Source: Vibrio sp. JC009
Lineage (GTDB): Bacteria; Pseudomonadota; Gammaproteobacteria; Enterobacterales; Vibrionaceae
Direction: 5' to 3'
DNA length: 64,000 nucleotides
NCBI RefSeq assembly: GCF_029016485.1
Contig: NZ_CP092106.1
Location: forward strand, 930,001 to 994,000
In this document: one piece after another, positions 1 to 8,875 of the stretch
Layout of the letters: every line of letters begins with the position of its first letter
Position numbering within the stretch: position 1 is the first letter of the stretch
Notes under the pieces: model-generated
The model's database searches: none
The model's input: only the letters and a program-made list of their open reading frames with translations
What the model was told of the DNA's origin: nothing
Made by a program: the position numbers and the translations under genes

Positions 1-522
1 CAGCTTAGTCAGTTAAATCAGCTAGATAGCCATGATACTAACCGTTTTCTGACTTTGCTCAATGGCAACACAGATAAAATGAAGTTCGCGGCTTATTTGC
101 TTTTTACCTATGTGGGTGTGCCATGCATCTATTACGGTACCGAAGTGGGTATGGAGGGTGGTGCAGATCCGGACAATCGCCGCTGTTTCCCTTGGGAACG
201 GGTTGAGAATAGCGACTTGCTGCCGTTTTTCAAAAGTTTGGTCAGGATGAGAACGTCATCGCCTGAATTACAGCGTGGTTCTTTTACCCTGCTGGACTTT
301 TCAGATGATTACCTGGCCTTCTCACGGGAGCTGGATAACGTGAGGACTGTGATTGCATTGAGCCTGACCCCTCAGACGGTAGATATTCCTGTATGGAAAT
401 CGGGCCTGGTGAACGAAGGGGGAAGTTCGCTGATCACTGCGGAAAAAATGACATGTACTGACGGCGTTATCTCGCTCAAGCTTGGTATGTCAGAACCTCA
501 GGTTATACGTTTTAAACTCTAG
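1..522 (+). CDS. GH13 alpha-glucosidase (MalZ-like), C-terminal part
   Basis: The reading frame is open from the first base, so the gene begins outside the window; only its last 173 residues are visible. LDSHDTNRFLTLL near the start matches the GH13 segment that carries the substrate-binding His-Asp pair. It is followed by the YVGVPCIYYGTEVGMEGGADPDNR stretch typical of maltodextrin glucosidases and neopullulanases, then a C-terminal beta domain. The expected activity is hydrolysis of alpha-1,4 bonds in maltodextrins. The catalytic nucleophile and acid lie upstream of the window, so exact specificity (MalZ against another GH13 subfamily) cannot be decided. The stop is 80 bp before the next gene. 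Confidence 0.8.
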   Translation, partial: QLSQLNQLDSHDTNRFLTLLNGNTDKMKFAAYLLFTYVGVPCIYYGTEVGMEGGADPDNRRCFPWERVENSDLLPFFKSLVRMRTSSPELQRGSFTLLDFSDDYLAFSRELDNVRTVIALSLTPQTVDIPVWKSGLVNEGGSSLITAEKMTCTDGVISLKLGMSEPQVIRFKL

Positions 523-601
523 ACGCTGTAATAACTGCACCTTATTCAGAATATTTCCCCGGGTTGCTCCCTGCTTCCCGGGCAAGAATAAGGATAATAA
601 A

Positions 602-2068
602 GTGACTCTACTTAAAGTGCGGTCCATAAGTGCAAAATTTATTCTATTTGTGCCCGCTTTTTTTGCGCTGGCTGTAATTGTCATGCTGATAACGAATCAT
701 ATTGAGCGCATTCAGGCTGATATGCTGGAAGAGGGAGTTAAGCTCAGAAAAGACCTGGTTCGTTCAGTAAAAGTTCTGACTGCACTGGAATATGGTATCT
801 CTGCGCAGCTCTCTTCTTACTCAGATATTGGTATCCAGCATCAGTCTGAAATTAGCAATGGGTTATGCCGGTTGTGGCCTCTGAATAACCGGGTAACCGA
901 TACCGCCGATATTGTATTCGCGCCAGCAGTAGAGCTGGATTATATGTTTCTGGGTGCTGAATCCATGTGCCGGAAGGGGTCGGTTCTGCATAGTCAGGCA
1001 ACGCAAAAGCTGGCCCTTGCTCCAATGCTTTCCTTTCTTCATGATTTGGATAATGTGATTGCTGCTGTGCATTTTATCTCTGCTGATGGTTATGTTATTA
1101 CCTCTCCGGAAAAGGTGGCACGCCGGATGGAGCAGCACCTGGTTCTTGGTGCCACTCAACTGCCGTTCTGGAAAGAGACTGCGGCAAACAGAGGAAGTCT
1201 GTCGGTAACAGGCCCTGCATACAGAAGCAGCATAGGGGAAGAGGTGCTTTCACTTTCCAGTCCGGTAATTAAAGGCGGCAAGCTCCGGGGGGAAGTCATT
1301 GTCGATATTTCAGTAAACCAGCTGGTTAATATTACCGATGAGGCGCAGAGCAGTTACCGGCTTATCAACACCTACACGACGCCGCTCCCGGCAGATGCTT
1401 ACTTTGTTCAGGATATTCAGATTAAGGGCGTTGATTTTACCCATACACTCTTTTACCAGTTTGATACCTGGCAGGATGCCATCAGGTTTGTTATCAAAGA
1501 GCGGGTTAATCTTCTGATTGTTCTGGCGTTGTATGTCTTTGCGGTTACCGGTCTTTTTTATCTGAAAAGCCTGATTGAGAGGCGCTATTTTAAGGACTTA
1601 GCGGAGCGGGATCCCATGACCGGGGTATTTAACCGCCGCGGGCTGGAAATGCACATCAGGCAGCCGTCTAAGTACAAATACATCGCCCTGGGTGTTTATG
1701 ATATCGATGACTTTAAAAAAATTAACGATAACTACGGGCATGATAAAGGGGATGAAGTACTCTGCTTTGTGGCAAACAAGATAGGTGACAGTATCAGGGA
1801 CAGTGATGCGGTTGCCCGGTTTGGCGGTGAAGAGTTTGTGGTTTATCTGCTTGGTGATAACAAAGAGGGGATGACCCGGGTACTAAAGCGGGTACGAGAG
1901 GTGGTTGAGGAGTGTGCCAGCGAGATCCTGGATAGCGGGTTTACCATATCCGGCGGTATTTCCATTACACTTGCCGACGATAAGGTTGGTTTTGAAACCC
2001 AGTTTAAGGATGCGGATGCCAAGCTTTATGTAGCAAAAACATCCGGCAAGAATCAGGTTATTGTATAG
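602..2068 (+). CDS. Membrane-bound diguanylate cyclase (GGDEF)
   Basis: A 488-residue protein predicted to make cyclic di-GMP from two GTP. A membrane segment lies at about residues 9-31, a periplasmic sensor domain of about 270 residues follows, a second membrane segment is at about 302-322, and a GGDEF domain begins at DPMTGVFNRRG (about 337). The signature is GGEEF at 408-412, so the active site is intact. The product-inhibition I-site RxxD (RDSD, 399-402) sits the usual five residues upstream. I chose the GTG at 602 because AAGGAT precedes it and the protein then starts just before the first membrane segment; the longer frame from 482 runs into the upstream gene. The sensor ligand is unknown. 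Its 3' end overlaps the convergent dusC by 11 bp. Confidence 0.85.
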   Translation: MTLLKVRSISAKFILFVPAFFALAVIVMLITNHIERIQADMLEEGVKLRKDLVRSVKVLTALEYGISAQLSSYSDIGIQHQSEISNGLCRLWPLNNRVTDTADIVFAPAVELDYMFLGAESMCRKGSVLHSQATQKLALAPMLSFLHDLDNVIAAVHFISADGYVITSPEKVARRMEQHLVLGATQLPFWKETAANRGSLSVTGPAYRSSIGEEVLSLSSPVIKGGKLRGEVIVDISVNQLVNITDEAQSSYRLINTYTTPLPADAYFVQDIQIKGVDFTHTLFYQFDTWQDAIRFVIKERVNLLIVLALYVFAVTGLFYLKSLIERRYFKDLAERDPMTGVFNRRGLEMHIRQPSKYKYIALGVYDIDDFKKINDNYGHDKGDEVLCFVANKIGDSIRDSDAVARFGGEEFVVYLLGDNKEGMTRVLKRVREVVEECASEILDSGFTISGGISITLADDKVGFETQFKDADAKLYVAKTSGKNQVIV

Positions 2069-3008
2069 CGGCTTCTTGAAAGCTCTGGATCTGGCTGACA
2101 ATAGGATCCGCTTTTTTAAAGGTGCGGATGGACTTAAACAGTTCATCTGCTTCCTGGTATTCATTTTTCAGGTATCTGAGCCATTGTTTTACCCTGTTCG
2201 GATAGTAAAGCCCCTTATCCCCTTTCATCTCGTATTTTGAGTAGCTAAGCAGTAAACTCAGCACTTCACTCCAGCCCATAGGCTGGTGATCATACTTAAC
2301 CATATTGCCGAGGTTAGGGATGTTAAAGGCGCCTCTGCACACCATCAGAGAATCGATTTCAGAGGCTTTGATGCAGTCCTGACCGTCCTGATAGCCCCAG
2401 ATCTCGCCGTTGGCGATAAGAGGTACTGAAGTCTTCGCCTTTATCTGGCTGATGTAATCCCACTTAATCTCTTTTGCTTTATAGCCACCGGTTTTGGTTC
2501 TGGCATGAATGGTTATTTCACTGGCCCCGGCGGTTTCAATGGCGTTGACGATTTCAAAGCAGTCTTCCGGATTGTCCCAGCCCAGACGGATTTTGGCGGA
2601 TACAGGAACAGAATCGTCCACGGCTTCCCGGCAGGCTTTTACGATTTGGTGGATAAGTTCTGGAGTCTGAAGCAGGGCAGCGCCACCACGGTTCTTATTT
2701 ACCGTTTTTGCCGGACAGCCGAAGTTCAGATCGATCCCCTTTGCACCCAGCGTGGCTGCACGCACGGCATTTTCTGCCATCCAGTCAGGATCCTGACCGA
2801 GAAGTTGCAGATAGACGGGAGTACCGGATTTAGTTACCGACCCATGCTTAAGCTCAGGGCAGAGTTTGGTAAAAACATGGTCAGGGAGCAGTTGGTCCAC
2901 AACGCGGACAAACTCTGTAACGCACAGATCGTAGTCGTTGATATCCGTCAGGATTTCACGCATCAGATGGTCCAGAACGCCCTCCATAGGGCCTAAAACT
3001 ACTCGCAT
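2058..3008 (-). CDS. dusC: tRNA-dihydrouridine(16) synthase
   Basis: A 316-residue flavoenzyme that reduces uridine in the tRNA D-loop. The N-terminus MRVVLGPMEGVLDHLMRE and the segment GAKGIDLNFGCPAKTVNKNRGGA are characteristic of the Dus family TIM barrel and contain the active-site Cys (NFGCP). IHARTK is the conserved FMN/tRNA-binding stretch. The QLLP segment and overall length fit DusC rather than DusA or DusB. It is convergent with the diguanylate cyclase and is transcribed alone. Confidence 0.92.
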   Translation of the reverse strand: MRVVLGPMEGVLDHLMREILTDINDYDLCVTEFVRVVDQLLPDHVFTKLCPELKHGSVTKSGTPVYLQLLGQDPDWMAENAVRAATLGAKGIDLNFGCPAKTVNKNRGGAALLQTPELIHQIVKACREAVDDSVPVSAKIRLGWDNPEDCFEIVNAIETAGASEITIHARTKTGGYKAKEIKWDYISQIKAKTSVPLIANGEIWGYQDGQDCIKASEIDSLMVCRGAFNIPNLGNMVKYDHQPMGWSEVLSLLLSYSKYEMKGDKGLYYPNRVKQWLRYLKNEYQEADELFKSIRTFKKADPIVSQIQSFQEAAIQ

Positions 3009-3056
3009 TGGTTAATATTTCTCACATTTAAACCGGGAGGCGAATTGTAGGGGGAG

Positions 3057-3086
3057 TTGATAAAAAAGTCACTTTAAAAATATAAT
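3057..3086 (+). promoter_or_regulatory. Sigma-70 promoter for the SEC-C protein gene
   Basis: TTGATA (3057-3062), an 18-bp spacer and a perfect TATAAT (3081-3086) sit 30 bp before the ATG at 3117. The start of transcription would fall near 3093. The call is by inspection only. Confidence 0.6.
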
Positions 3087-3116
3087 GCCGCTATCAGAAT
3101 TTACAGAGTCGTTTAT

Positions 3117-3710
3117 ATGGAACTTATAACATTGCCAGAAGCGTGGCAGGGTGAATCCGCTTACTTTCTTGAAGGAGCTGTGCTTGCTTCTAACTGCGCA
3201 GTTAAACCGCTGGAGCCGGAATCCTGGTGTCAACTGGCAGGCCTGGACTCAGGAGAGGCTTCAGAAATGCTGGTTCCTCACATTAATAAGCAGCATAACC
3301 TGCTGCAAAGAGCGGAATATAAGGTGCTTAGCGATTTAGATGCTGAGCCTCTGGCGGACCTGGCAGAAGGCTTTATGACAGTGTGGCCTGTGGTTGAGCA
3401 GCAATATCAGGAGATTGAACTGGGTGATGGCACCCTAAGAATGCTACAGGCACTGCTGACCACCTTTATGCTGGCAATTGATGAAGAAGCAACCCGCAGT
3501 CAGATGATGGCATCAGGCGTAGAAGAGCCACCAAAGCTTTCTGAACTAAAACCACAACTGGACTTTATGGTTAATGAAGTGTCCCATGCTGCCGATGAGC
3601 ATATGGCCGGAGCAAAATCACAGGCGCTGAACCCGTATAAAAATGTGGGAAGAAATGACCCTTGCCCTTGCGAAAGTGGCAAAAAGTTTAAGCAGTGTTG
3701 CGGTAAGTAA
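3117..3710 (+). CDS. YecA/UPF0149 family protein with C-terminal SEC-C zinc motif
   Basis: A 197-residue cytosolic protein. Residues 1-150 are a helical UPF0149-like domain, and the last 22 residues ([19 protein letters not shown]) are a SEC-C motif with CxC and CC zinc ligands, as at the SecA C-terminus. Such motifs bind zinc and often mediate contact with SecB or ribosomes. The exact role of this family is not established. A good sigma-70 promoter lies just upstream and a hairpin follows at 3774, so it is likely a single-gene unit. Confidence 0.8.
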   Translation: MELITLPEAWQGESAYFLEGAVLASNCAVKPLEPESWCQLAGLDSGEASEMLVPHINKQHNLLQRAEYKVLSDLDAEPLADLAEGFMTVWPVVEQQYQEIELGDGTLRMLQALLTTFMLAIDEEATRSQMMASGVEEPPKLSELKPQLDFMVNEVSHAADEHMAGAKSQALNPYKNVGRNDPCPCESGKKFKQCCGK

Positions 3711-3770
3711 CCTGGATGTACTAGGTATGAGAGTGAGTTCGAAGAGTAGAGGTAAAGGAACAAGATCGAA

Positions 3771-3793
3771 AAAGGCTCCTAAAAGGAGCCCTT
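3771..3793 (+). terminator. Hairpin downstream of the SEC-C protein gene
   Basis: GGCTCC, loop TAAAA, GGAGCC (3774-3790) forms a 6-bp GC-rich stem flanked by AAA and CTTCG. The T tract is poor, so termination efficiency is uncertain. Confidence 0.55.
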
Positions 3794-3970
3794 CGAAAAT
3801 ATCTCGCTAACGGGGTCTAAGACCAACCAGCTTCACACTGTACCGCGCTTTCAATCTAGTGACGTTTCCGTCGACATTTGGATTCTAGCTAATCCCGGCT
3901 TTATGTCAAGTAGTTTGTTCGCTATCGGAAGTGTAGGTATACTTTATCATCATCACAGCGGAACACTAAT

Positions 3971-5035
3971 ATGCCTGTAGAATCAATAATTAAAACACTA
4001 TCAAACCCTCGACTTTCTACTTACAAAAAGCCAAACTTATGCGATGCAAGCGATGAACAAAGTTTAGGACTATATGCGTGGAACAAGCAGCTATCAGGTC
4101 TCTTTTATCCAGTGCTTCAAGTATTAGAAGTCTCTTTGCGCAATGCTATCAATACTGCTTACATCGAATATCATGAGCAGTTAGTCGAAGCAAATTTTCA
4201 ACAACAAGATTGGACCAAAGAGAAAGCCAAGATCGACCAATTTTGGTTTTGCAATTCTTATACAAATCTAAATAATCGCCCAGCATTTCAACAGATAAAG
4301 AAAGCTAAGGATGATTTGGTTAGAGAGGGGAAAGCTATTACCCCTGATAATCTAATTGCAAAACTAACGTTTGGTTTTTGGGTACACTTAACAGACAAAA
4401 AACATCGTTCAAGCCAACCTCCTGCTAATCCTCCCATTATTGAGCTTTGGCCGAGTCTTAACAGTTTAGTTTTTCCATATGCTAAGGACTTAAACGATAC
4501 ACCTTTGAGTATTAACCATATCAGCTCAAATTTATTCGAAATCAATAAACTTAGAAATCGTATCGCACATCATGAGCCAATCTGGAAAGCAGCAGATTTA
4601 TTTGATTCAGACGACAGCATAAATACTGTTGTTGCACATTACGAACAGTGCTTAAAAGTTATTCGTTGGATCAACCCCAACAACTTAAAGTTGTTGTCTG
4701 TCATAGACAACGACAAACTGATGGGAATAGCCTGCTCTCAACATACGCTATGGCGAAGTAAAATGTTAGCATCGGGACTTCCTTCTGTTCCAGACATTAT
4801 TGAATGGAAAGAAAGGCATGAAATCAACACCAGACGCCAGGGAGAAGTAGTTAGTGCGGAGCCCAACTATGCAATTATACGCTGTAAAAAGTCACATCAG
4901 GTATTCTACACAAACAAATCAATGCAGAAGAGACGGAAAGCTTGGCCTTTGCCTCTTGGTATTGATGTTACTTTCATTCCCAAGCCTGCCACAGCTCAAG
5001 GCAATCATCCTAATGCGACTCAAGTAAAGCAATAA
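3971..5035 (+). CDS. Abi-like HEPN protein with a C-terminal OB/cold-shock-like domain
   Basis: A 354-residue protein of the Abi_2/AbiD-F type. The N-terminal about 220 residues carry a HEPN RNase signature: RNRIAHH at 195-201 (R-x4-H) followed by EPIW. Family members abort phage infection, presumably by cleaving RNA. From about residue 290 a GEVVSAEPNYAIIRC stretch followed by LPLGIDVTFIPK looks like an OB-fold of the cold-shock type, which would add RNA binding. The gene is AT-rich relative to its neighbours, stands alone between the SEC-C gene and dsbB, and ends at two hairpins, all consistent with acquired cargo. No antitoxin partner is visible. Defence function is inferred from the family. 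Confidence 0.72.
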   Translation: MPVESIIKTLSNPRLSTYKKPNLCDASDEQSLGLYAWNKQLSGLFYPVLQVLEVSLRNAINTAYIEYHEQLVEANFQQQDWTKEKAKIDQFWFCNSYTNLNNRPAFQQIKKAKDDLVREGKAITPDNLIAKLTFGFWVHLTDKKHRSSQPPANPPIIELWPSLNSLVFPYAKDLNDTPLSINHISSNLFEINKLRNRIAHHEPIWKAADLFDSDDSINTVVAHYEQCLKVIRWINPNNLKLLSVIDNDKLMGIACSQHTLWRSKMLASGLPSVPDIIEWKERHEINTRRQGEVVSAEPNYAIIRCKKSHQVFYTNKSMQKRRKAWPLPLGIDVTFIPKPATAQGNHPNATQVKQ

Positions 5036-5055
5036 ATTCAATTAATTAGCATCAA

Positions 5056-5078
5056 CAAGGCTACTTGGATTAGCCTTG
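5056..5078. repeat. 8-bp hairpin after the Abi-like gene
   Basis: CAAGGCTA (5056-5063) and TAGCCTTG (5071-5078) are perfect inverted arms with a 7-nt loop. It may be a weak terminator or a structured 3' end. Confidence 0.4.
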
Positions 5079-5105
5079 CTAAATTAGCAAAACCAATAAC
5101 TCACG

Positions 5106-5127
5106 GCCCACAGCAATGTGGGCTTTT
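5106..5127 (+). terminator. Rho-independent terminator of the Abi-like gene
   Basis: GCCCACA, loop GCAA, TGTGGGC, then TTTT (5106-5127). A perfect 7-bp stem with a GNRA-type loop. Confidence 0.75.
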
Positions 5128-5172
5128 GTTACCTGATTACCATGAGCATTCTACCGGCAATTTTAGTAGAGT

Positions 5173-5682
5173 CTACTTCGCCTTAACAAACTGAGAAAGC
5201 ACTACAACACCCAGCGCAATCAGGTTACATACGAAGATAACGATCAGCCATTGTGGCATTGAAAGCGTTAAAAATTCCCATGCAATTTCACTGCAGTCAC
5301 CCGGTGCTTCAAAAAATGCCGGGAACCATTTGTTTAGTGGTGCCCATTCCGGGAAGCTAAGAGCGTCACAGGTTGCGAAAATGGAAGTCTGGTAGTGAAC
5401 ATGCTCCATGGATAAGGTCAGACCCTTATAGGATGTTGCTCCCCAGCCAGCCAGGCCAATCCAGCGCAGGATTGCTGATTTAGGATTCAGGTAGCCGATT
5501 AACGCAGATGCGCCCACACCCAACATAGCCACCCGCTCGTAAACGCACATTACGCACGGATCCAGCATTAAGATGTGCTGAAAACCGTATGCACAAGCGG
5601 TAAAGAAAGCAATGAAAATGAATAGCAGCCCCCAGGAGAGTCTGGATAGGGAGAAGGCCTTTATAGAAGATAAGATGTTCAC
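5173..5682 (-). CDS. dsbB: Disulfide bond formation protein B
   Basis: A 169-residue inner-membrane protein that reoxidises DsbA and passes electrons to quinone. There are four membrane segments. The first periplasmic loop holds the CVMC pair (C43, C46) and the second holds C105 and C130, the full set of four redox cysteines. Length and motif spacing match gammaproteobacterial DsbB. It lies downstream of nhaB on the same strand, with a terminator between them at 5724-5751, so it is probably expressed from its own promoter. Confidence 0.95.
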   Translation of the reverse strand: MNILSSIKAFSLSRLSWGLLFIFIAFFTACAYGFQHILMLDPCVMCVYERVAMLGVGASALIGYLNPKSAILRWIGLAGWGATSYKGLTLSMEHVHYQTSIFATCDALSFPEWAPLNKWFPAFFEAPGDCSEIAWEFLTLSMPQWLIVIFVCNLIALGVVVLSQFVKAK

Positions 5683-5723
5683 TGAATGGGTCCTGACAAA
5701 AACAAACGAAATGGTATGAAATA

Positions 5724-5751
5724 AAAAAGCTCTGATTACTCAGAGCTTTTT
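5724..5751 (-). terminator. Rho-independent terminator after nhaB
   Basis: AAAAAGCTCTGA, loop TTAC, TCAGAGCTTTTT (5724-5751). The perfect 7-bp GC-containing stem with A and T tracts would stop transcripts leaving nhaB, just before dsbB. Confidence 0.85.
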
Positions 5752-5790
5752 ACCTAAATTAAGTTCCGCAATCAATAGCGAAAAATAAGA

Positions 5791-7386
5791 TTAGTGATGT
5801 CCGCCAGCTGCGTGTCCCGCTGCGTCAGCAGCATCTGCAACGTGGTGAGAAATCAAGCCTGCATCGTACATCCATGCCGTCATTGGGTCCAGGAAGAAGA
5901 TAATGCCAACCAGGCCAACAATCGCCAGAACAATGGTGTACGGGAACGCCATAATTACCATGCGGCCATATGACAGGCGAATCAGCGGAGCCAGTGCAGA
6001 TGTCAGCAGGAACAGGAACGCAGCCTGACCGTTTGGCGTCGCAACTGATGGCAGGTTAGTACCAGTGTTGATCGCTACAGCAAGCAGGTCGAACTGATCA
6101 CGGGTAATCACGCCATTTAGCAGCGCTGATTTTACTTCGTTAATGTATACCGTACCAACAAATACGTTATCCGATACCATAGAAAGCAGGCCATTCGCGA
6201 CATAGAACATGCTTAGCTGTTGACCACCTTCCAGTGCCAGTACAGCTTCAATAATCGGACCAAACAGATGCTGGTCGATGATAACTGCAACAATGGCAAA
6301 GAATACGGCAAGAAGTGCTGTAAATGGCAGCGCCTCTTCAAACGCTTTACCCAGTGAGTGCTCTTCAATAACGCCGGTAAATGCAGTAGCAAGAATAATT
6401 ACTGAAAGACCAATCAGACCTACGGCTGCAAGGTGCAGCGCAAGGCCAACGATAAGCCAGATTGCAATCGCGCCCTGGACGTAAAGCTTAGCAACGTCCT
6501 GCTTAGTACGCTTTCTGGTTTGTTCGTTGTCGTAGTCCACAAGGATATTGCGCACGTGTTCCGGTAGCTCTGTACCGTAACCGAAGATTTTCAGTTTCTC
6601 TACCATTGCACAGGTAATCAGACCACAGATTAGTACCGGGATAGTTACCGGAGCCATTCGAAGCAGGAACTCACCGAACAGCCAGCTTGCCTGGTCGGCA
6701 ATAATCAGGTTCTGTGGTTCACCAACCATGGTCATAACACCACCAAGCGCAGTACCGACACCGGCATGCATCATTAGTGAGCGAAGGAAGGCACGGTATT
6801 GATCCAAGTCTTCACGGGTCAGCTCAGAAAGGTGGGTGTCAATGGTGTGGTCGTGAGAATGGTGCGTTCCTTTCCCTGAAACCACTTTGTGATAAATAGA
6901 GTAGAAGCCTACCGCAACACTGATTACAACGGCGATAACGGTCAGGGCATCAAGGAAGGCTGACAGGAACGCGGCTGTAAAACAGAAAGCCATAGACAGG
7001 ATGATCTTGGAACGAACGTTCAGAAGTATCTTGGTAAAAATGAACAGCAGCAACTGCTTCATAAAGTAGATACCGGCAACCATAAAGATCAGAAGCAGGA
7101 TAACTTCCAGGTTGTTTTCCAGCTCATGCAAAACCAGTGCTGGGGATGTCATCCCGATAGCGACCGCTTCTATGGCGAGAAGGCCGCCAGGCTGTAGCGG
7201 ATAACATTTTAGCGCCATTGCCAGAGTAAAAATAAACTCAATAATCAGTACCCAGCCGGCTACAAAGGGGTTGATAGCGAAAATGATCGGGTTAATGACT
7301 AGAAAGGCGATGATGGTGATTTTGTACCAATCAGGTGCTTTACCGAGAAAGTTTCTGATAAATGCACTTCCGAGTGTCTTCGGCAT
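5791..7386 (-). CDS. nhaB: Na+/H+ antiporter NhaB
   Basis: A 531-residue inner-membrane protein with about a dozen hydrophobic segments, which exports Na+ in exchange for H+. The N-terminus [16 protein letters not shown] and the segments [22 protein letters not shown] and [34 protein letters not shown] are hallmark NhaB stretches. The C-terminus is rich in His and Ala. The nhaB-fadR divergent arrangement is known in vibrios and enterics. The leader on the same strand is long and strongly structured (see 7390-7600). Confidence 0.96.
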   Translation of the reverse strand: MPKTLGSAFIRNFLGKAPDWYKITIIAFLVINPIIFAINPFVAGWVLIIEFIFTLAMALKCYPLQPGGLLAIEAVAIGMTSPALVLHELENNLEVILLLIFMVAGIYFMKQLLLFIFTKILLNVRSKIILSMAFCFTAAFLSAFLDALTVIAVVISVAVGFYSIYHKVVSGKGTHHSHDHTIDTHLSELTREDLDQYRAFLRSLMMHAGVGTALGGVMTMVGEPQNLIIADQASWLFGEFLLRMAPVTIPVLICGLITCAMVEKLKIFGYGTELPEHVRNILVDYDNEQTRKRTKQDVAKLYVQGAIAIWLIVGLALHLAAVGLIGLSVIILATAFTGVIEEHSLGKAFEEALPFTALLAVFFAIVAVIIDQHLFGPIIEAVLALEGGQQLSMFYVANGLLSMVSDNVFVGTVYINEVKSALLNGVITRDQFDLLAVAINTGTNLPSVATPNGQAAFLFLLTSALAPLIRLSYGRMVIMAFPYTIVLAIVGLVGIIFFLDPMTAWMYDAGLISHHVADAADAAGHAAGGHH

Positions 7387-7389
7387 TGT

Positions 7390-7600
7390 TATTACTCTTA
7401 AAAGTTAATGAAATGTACTTAGCTTCCAGCATGCCTGATGACATTACCAAATGGTATGCGAGTAAATAGTGACTTAGAAAAACAACGGGCAAGACAATAC
7501 CTGTTCCCTTGCCAAGTCACTCCTTTAGTCAGGCAAGTTCTGCTTTAGCCTGCATGTTAACTATCGGTACTTTGTGCAGTATGCGGATAGTTTTATCCAA
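7390..7600 (-). promoter_or_regulatory. Structured 5' leader of nhaB (possible cis-regulatory RNA)
   Basis: Within the 586-bp nhaB-fadR spacer, several nested stems would form in the nhaB transcript. They are AACTATC/GATAGTT (7559-7565 with 7586-7592), CAGGC/GCCTG (7530-7534 with 7548-7552), an outer GTGACTT/AAGTCAC (7469-7475 with 7514-7520) enclosing GGCAAG/CTTGCC (7488-7493 with 7508-7513), and TACCA/TGGTA (7445-7456). Outer stems enclosing inner stems fit a folded RNA better than protein operators. I cannot assign it to a known ion-sensing class. The remaining part toward fadR (7600-7972) shows no other clear signal. Confidence 0.4.
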
Positions 7601-7972
7601 GTATTCATGCAAGCAAACTCAGCTAGCATAACATGTCTGGCAATGATTTCTTACAAAATTATTCACTGTGTGACGAGATGTATAGTTAACTTAGATTTCG
7701 TAACTTGAATGTTGAGAAAAAGCGTGATTTCTGCACTCTTATTTGTGTGAGATTCCATAAAAAAGAGTCGGACTTTTATTTACATAAATGTTTCATTGAT
7801 ATTAAATTGCGTTTCCGGTTTTTCAGTCGAAATATGGGCTGAATTGTACATTTTTTAACTCATCTATATAGCTATGCGTTCTGTATCTGCAACCCTTTGG
7901 TTTTCGGAAAGAGCAACAAGTGGTATGATGAGTTGATTAAACTTACTGAAATAAAGTTGGAAATTGCACCAT

Positions 7973-8812
7973 ATGGTCATCAAGGCAAAGAGCCCGGCTG
8001 GGTTTGCTGAAAAGTATATTATCGAAAGTATCTGGAACGGTCGTTTTGCTCCAGGCTCTATTCTCCCTGCAGAAAGGGAGCTGTCAGAGCTTATCGGTGT
8101 AACGAGAACGACACTGCGGGAAGTACTTCAGCGTCTTGCAAGAGATGGCTGGCTGACCATTCAGCATGGTAAACCAACCAGGGTAAATAAGTTTATGGAG
8201 ACTTCGGGTCTTCATATTCTGGATACTCTGATGACGCTGGATGCCGATAATGCCACAAGCATTGTGGAAGATCTGCTGGCAGCCAGAACCAATATCAGCC
8301 CAATCTTTATGCGCTACGCTTTCAAAGCAAGCAAAGAGGCGTCAGAGAAAACCATCTCAAGTGTGATTGAGTCCTGTGAAAGCCTTATTAATGCGCATAG
8401 CTGGGAAGCATTTGTAGAACAGTCGCCTTATGCTGAGAAGCTTCAGCAGTCTATCAAGTGTGATGGCGACAAAGACGAAGAAGTAAGACAGGCTGAGTTA
8501 GTTGCAAAGACTTTCAATTTCTATGATTACATGCTGTTCCAGCGTCTGGCATTCCATTCAGGTAACCAGATTTACGGCCTGATATTCAATGGCATTAAAA
8601 AGTTGTATGACAGGGTAGGCAACTATTATTTCTCAAACCCTCAGGCCAGAGAGCTGGCGCTAAGCTTCTATAAAGAACTGTTGGCGGTTTGCGAGTCAGG
8701 TGAGAGAGAGCAGATCCCAATGGTGGTGCGCCAGTACGGCCTTGCCAGTGCACAGATCTGGAATGAGATGAAGCAGACGCTGCCAACGGATTTCACCGAA
8801 GACGATAGCTGA
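7973..8812 (+). CDS. fadR: Fatty acid metabolism regulator FadR (long Vibrio form)
   Basis: A GntR-family transcription factor. Acyl-CoA binding releases it from DNA; it represses beta-oxidation genes and activates fab genes. The N-terminal winged helix ([21 protein letters not shown] ... [22 protein letters not shown]) is almost identical to E. coli FadR. Starting at the ATG at 7973 gives 279 residues, against 239 in E. coli. The extra stretch around residues 135-175 (SHWEAF to [11 protein letters not shown] region) is the insertion known from Vibrio FadR. An in-frame TTG nine bases upstream is less likely because MVIKA is the conserved N-terminus. Confidence 0.95.
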   Translation: MVIKAKSPAGFAEKYIIESIWNGRFAPGSILPAERELSELIGVTRTTLREVLQRLARDGWLTIQHGKPTRVNKFMETSGLHILDTLMTLDADNATSIVEDLLAARTNISPIFMRYAFKASKEASEKTISSVIESCESLINAHSWEAFVEQSPYAEKLQQSIKCDGDKDEEVRQAELVAKTFNFYDYMLFQRLAFHSGNQIYGLIFNGIKKLYDRVGNYYFSNPQARELALSFYKELLAVCESGEREQIPMVVRQYGLASAQIWNEMKQTLPTDFTEDDS

Positions 8813-8840
8813 TCTACTACAACAGATGACAAATTTAGTG

Positions 8841-8868
8841 AAGGCCCGCGTTATGCGGGTCTTCTTGT
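8841..8868 (+). terminator. Terminator between fadR and the convergent 8876-9691 gene
   Basis: AAGGCCCGC, loop GTTAT, GCGGGTCTT, then CTTGTTT. A 5-bp all-GC core stem (8845-8849 with 8855-8859) extended by A-T pairs. It may serve both convergent genes. Confidence 0.7.
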
Positions 8869-8875
8869 TTCGGTA

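Noticed and set aside
482..601. N-terminal extension of the diguanylate cyclase from an ATG at 482
   Set aside because: It overlaps the end of the upstream glucosidase gene and adds a Cys/Arg-rich stretch before the first membrane segment; the GTG at 602 has a proper ribosome site.
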